Below the pieces are notes generated by a model. That model saw nothing but the letters and a program-made list of their open reading frames with translations, was not told the origin of the DNA and did not search any database. From NCBI RefSeq assembly GCF_900129305.1, contig NZ_FQVB01000028.1:1-60181 (forward strand): DNA of 60,181 bases. Direction: 5' to 3'. Below, in pieces: positions 60,147-60,181 of this stretch (positions within the stretch are counted from its first letter, which is position 1; every line of letters begins with the position of its first letter). A program made the translations under genes and the position numbers. This DNA comes from Desulfacinum infernum DSM 9756. GTDB taxonomy: Bacteria; Desulfobacterota; Syntrophobacteria; Syntrophobacterales; DSM-9756.

Positions 60147-60181
60147 GTCGCCCCCCACGCGGGGGCGTGGATTGAAACATC
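60147..60181 (+). CRISPR. First repeat of a type I-C CRISPR array (cut by window edge)
   Basis: A 32-base repeat at 60147-60178, starting GTCGCCCCCCACGC and ending GGGGGCGTGGATTGAAAC, the classical I-C form with GC-rich hairpin and ATTGAAAC end. Only 3 bases of the first spacer follow. Repeat number and spacers lie beyond the window. Confidence 0.93.

Overview
The window reads as a high-GC chromosome segment of an anaerobic member of the former Deltaproteobacteria (Desulfobacterota; a Syntrophobacter/Desulfacinum-like sulfate reducer is my best guess). The guess rests on the gene mix: hydrogenase maturation genes, a UbiA/MenG/UbiD quinone set, an ISC locus with a lysine-less IscS, radical-SAM enzymes and type I-C CRISPR-Cas. 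It is inference, since no rRNA gene is present.

Layout. 1-0.3 kb: 3' end of a group II intron (maturase C-terminus, domains V and VI). 0.5-6.5 kb: a periplasmic-binding lipoprotein and the hrcA-grpE-dnaK heat-shock operon, with a textbook CIRCE operator and promoter. 6.6-16 kb: housekeeping and metabolic genes (MntR/DtxR-type regulator, cysteine desulfurase, pyrE, galE, enoyl-CoA hydratase-like hydrolase, a KaiC-like/XRE/cupin regulator, hot-dog thioesterase, bacterioferritin, CDF metal transporter). 16.5-24.6 kb: hypA-hypB-hypF-hypD-(Wzz-like/tyrosine-recombinase-like fusion)-(zinc ribbon)-hypE, making the Fe(CN)2CO centre and nickel insertion machinery of [NiFe] hydrogenases; hypC is not in the window. 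24.7-33.6 kb: radical SAM protein, PPC-domain protein, AmpG-like permease, KamA-type aminomutase, a cysteine synthase fused to a degenerate cysteinyl-tRNA synthetase, and a ketopantoate-reductase-like enzyme. 34-38 kb: UbiD, MenG and UbiA homologues, probably late menaquinone steps. 38-44.2 kb: RlmD-type rRNA methylase, class A PBP, TrmO, lipoprotein, AI-2E-type permease. 44.3-46.7 kb: tusA-like, iscS-like, iscR, iscU on the minus strand behind a candidate IscR-controlled promoter. 46.9-50.8 kb: glycine-betaine-type ABC importer with a sulfotransferase-like gene between permease and ATPase. 50.8-52.1 kb: gene-poor, repeat-bearing boundary. 52.1-60.2 kb: a complete type I-C CRISPR-Cas operon (cas3, cas5c, cas8c with internal cas11c, cas7c, cas4, cas1, cas2), the leader and the first CRISPR repeat, with the array running off the window.

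The spaces between genes are rich in repeats: REP-like palindromes (GTAGGGGCGAAT...), MITE-like elements with terminal repeats of the TAGGAGGCTGTCCGA type carrying one of two different palindromic interiors, and GTGAGTC-type short tandem repeats. Several MITE ends coincide exactly with stop codons. The most unusual proteins are the Wzz/recombinase fusion, the cysteine synthase/dead-CysRS fusion, the IscS homologue in which the PLP lysine is replaced by alanine, and the KaiC-like/XRE/cupin regulator.
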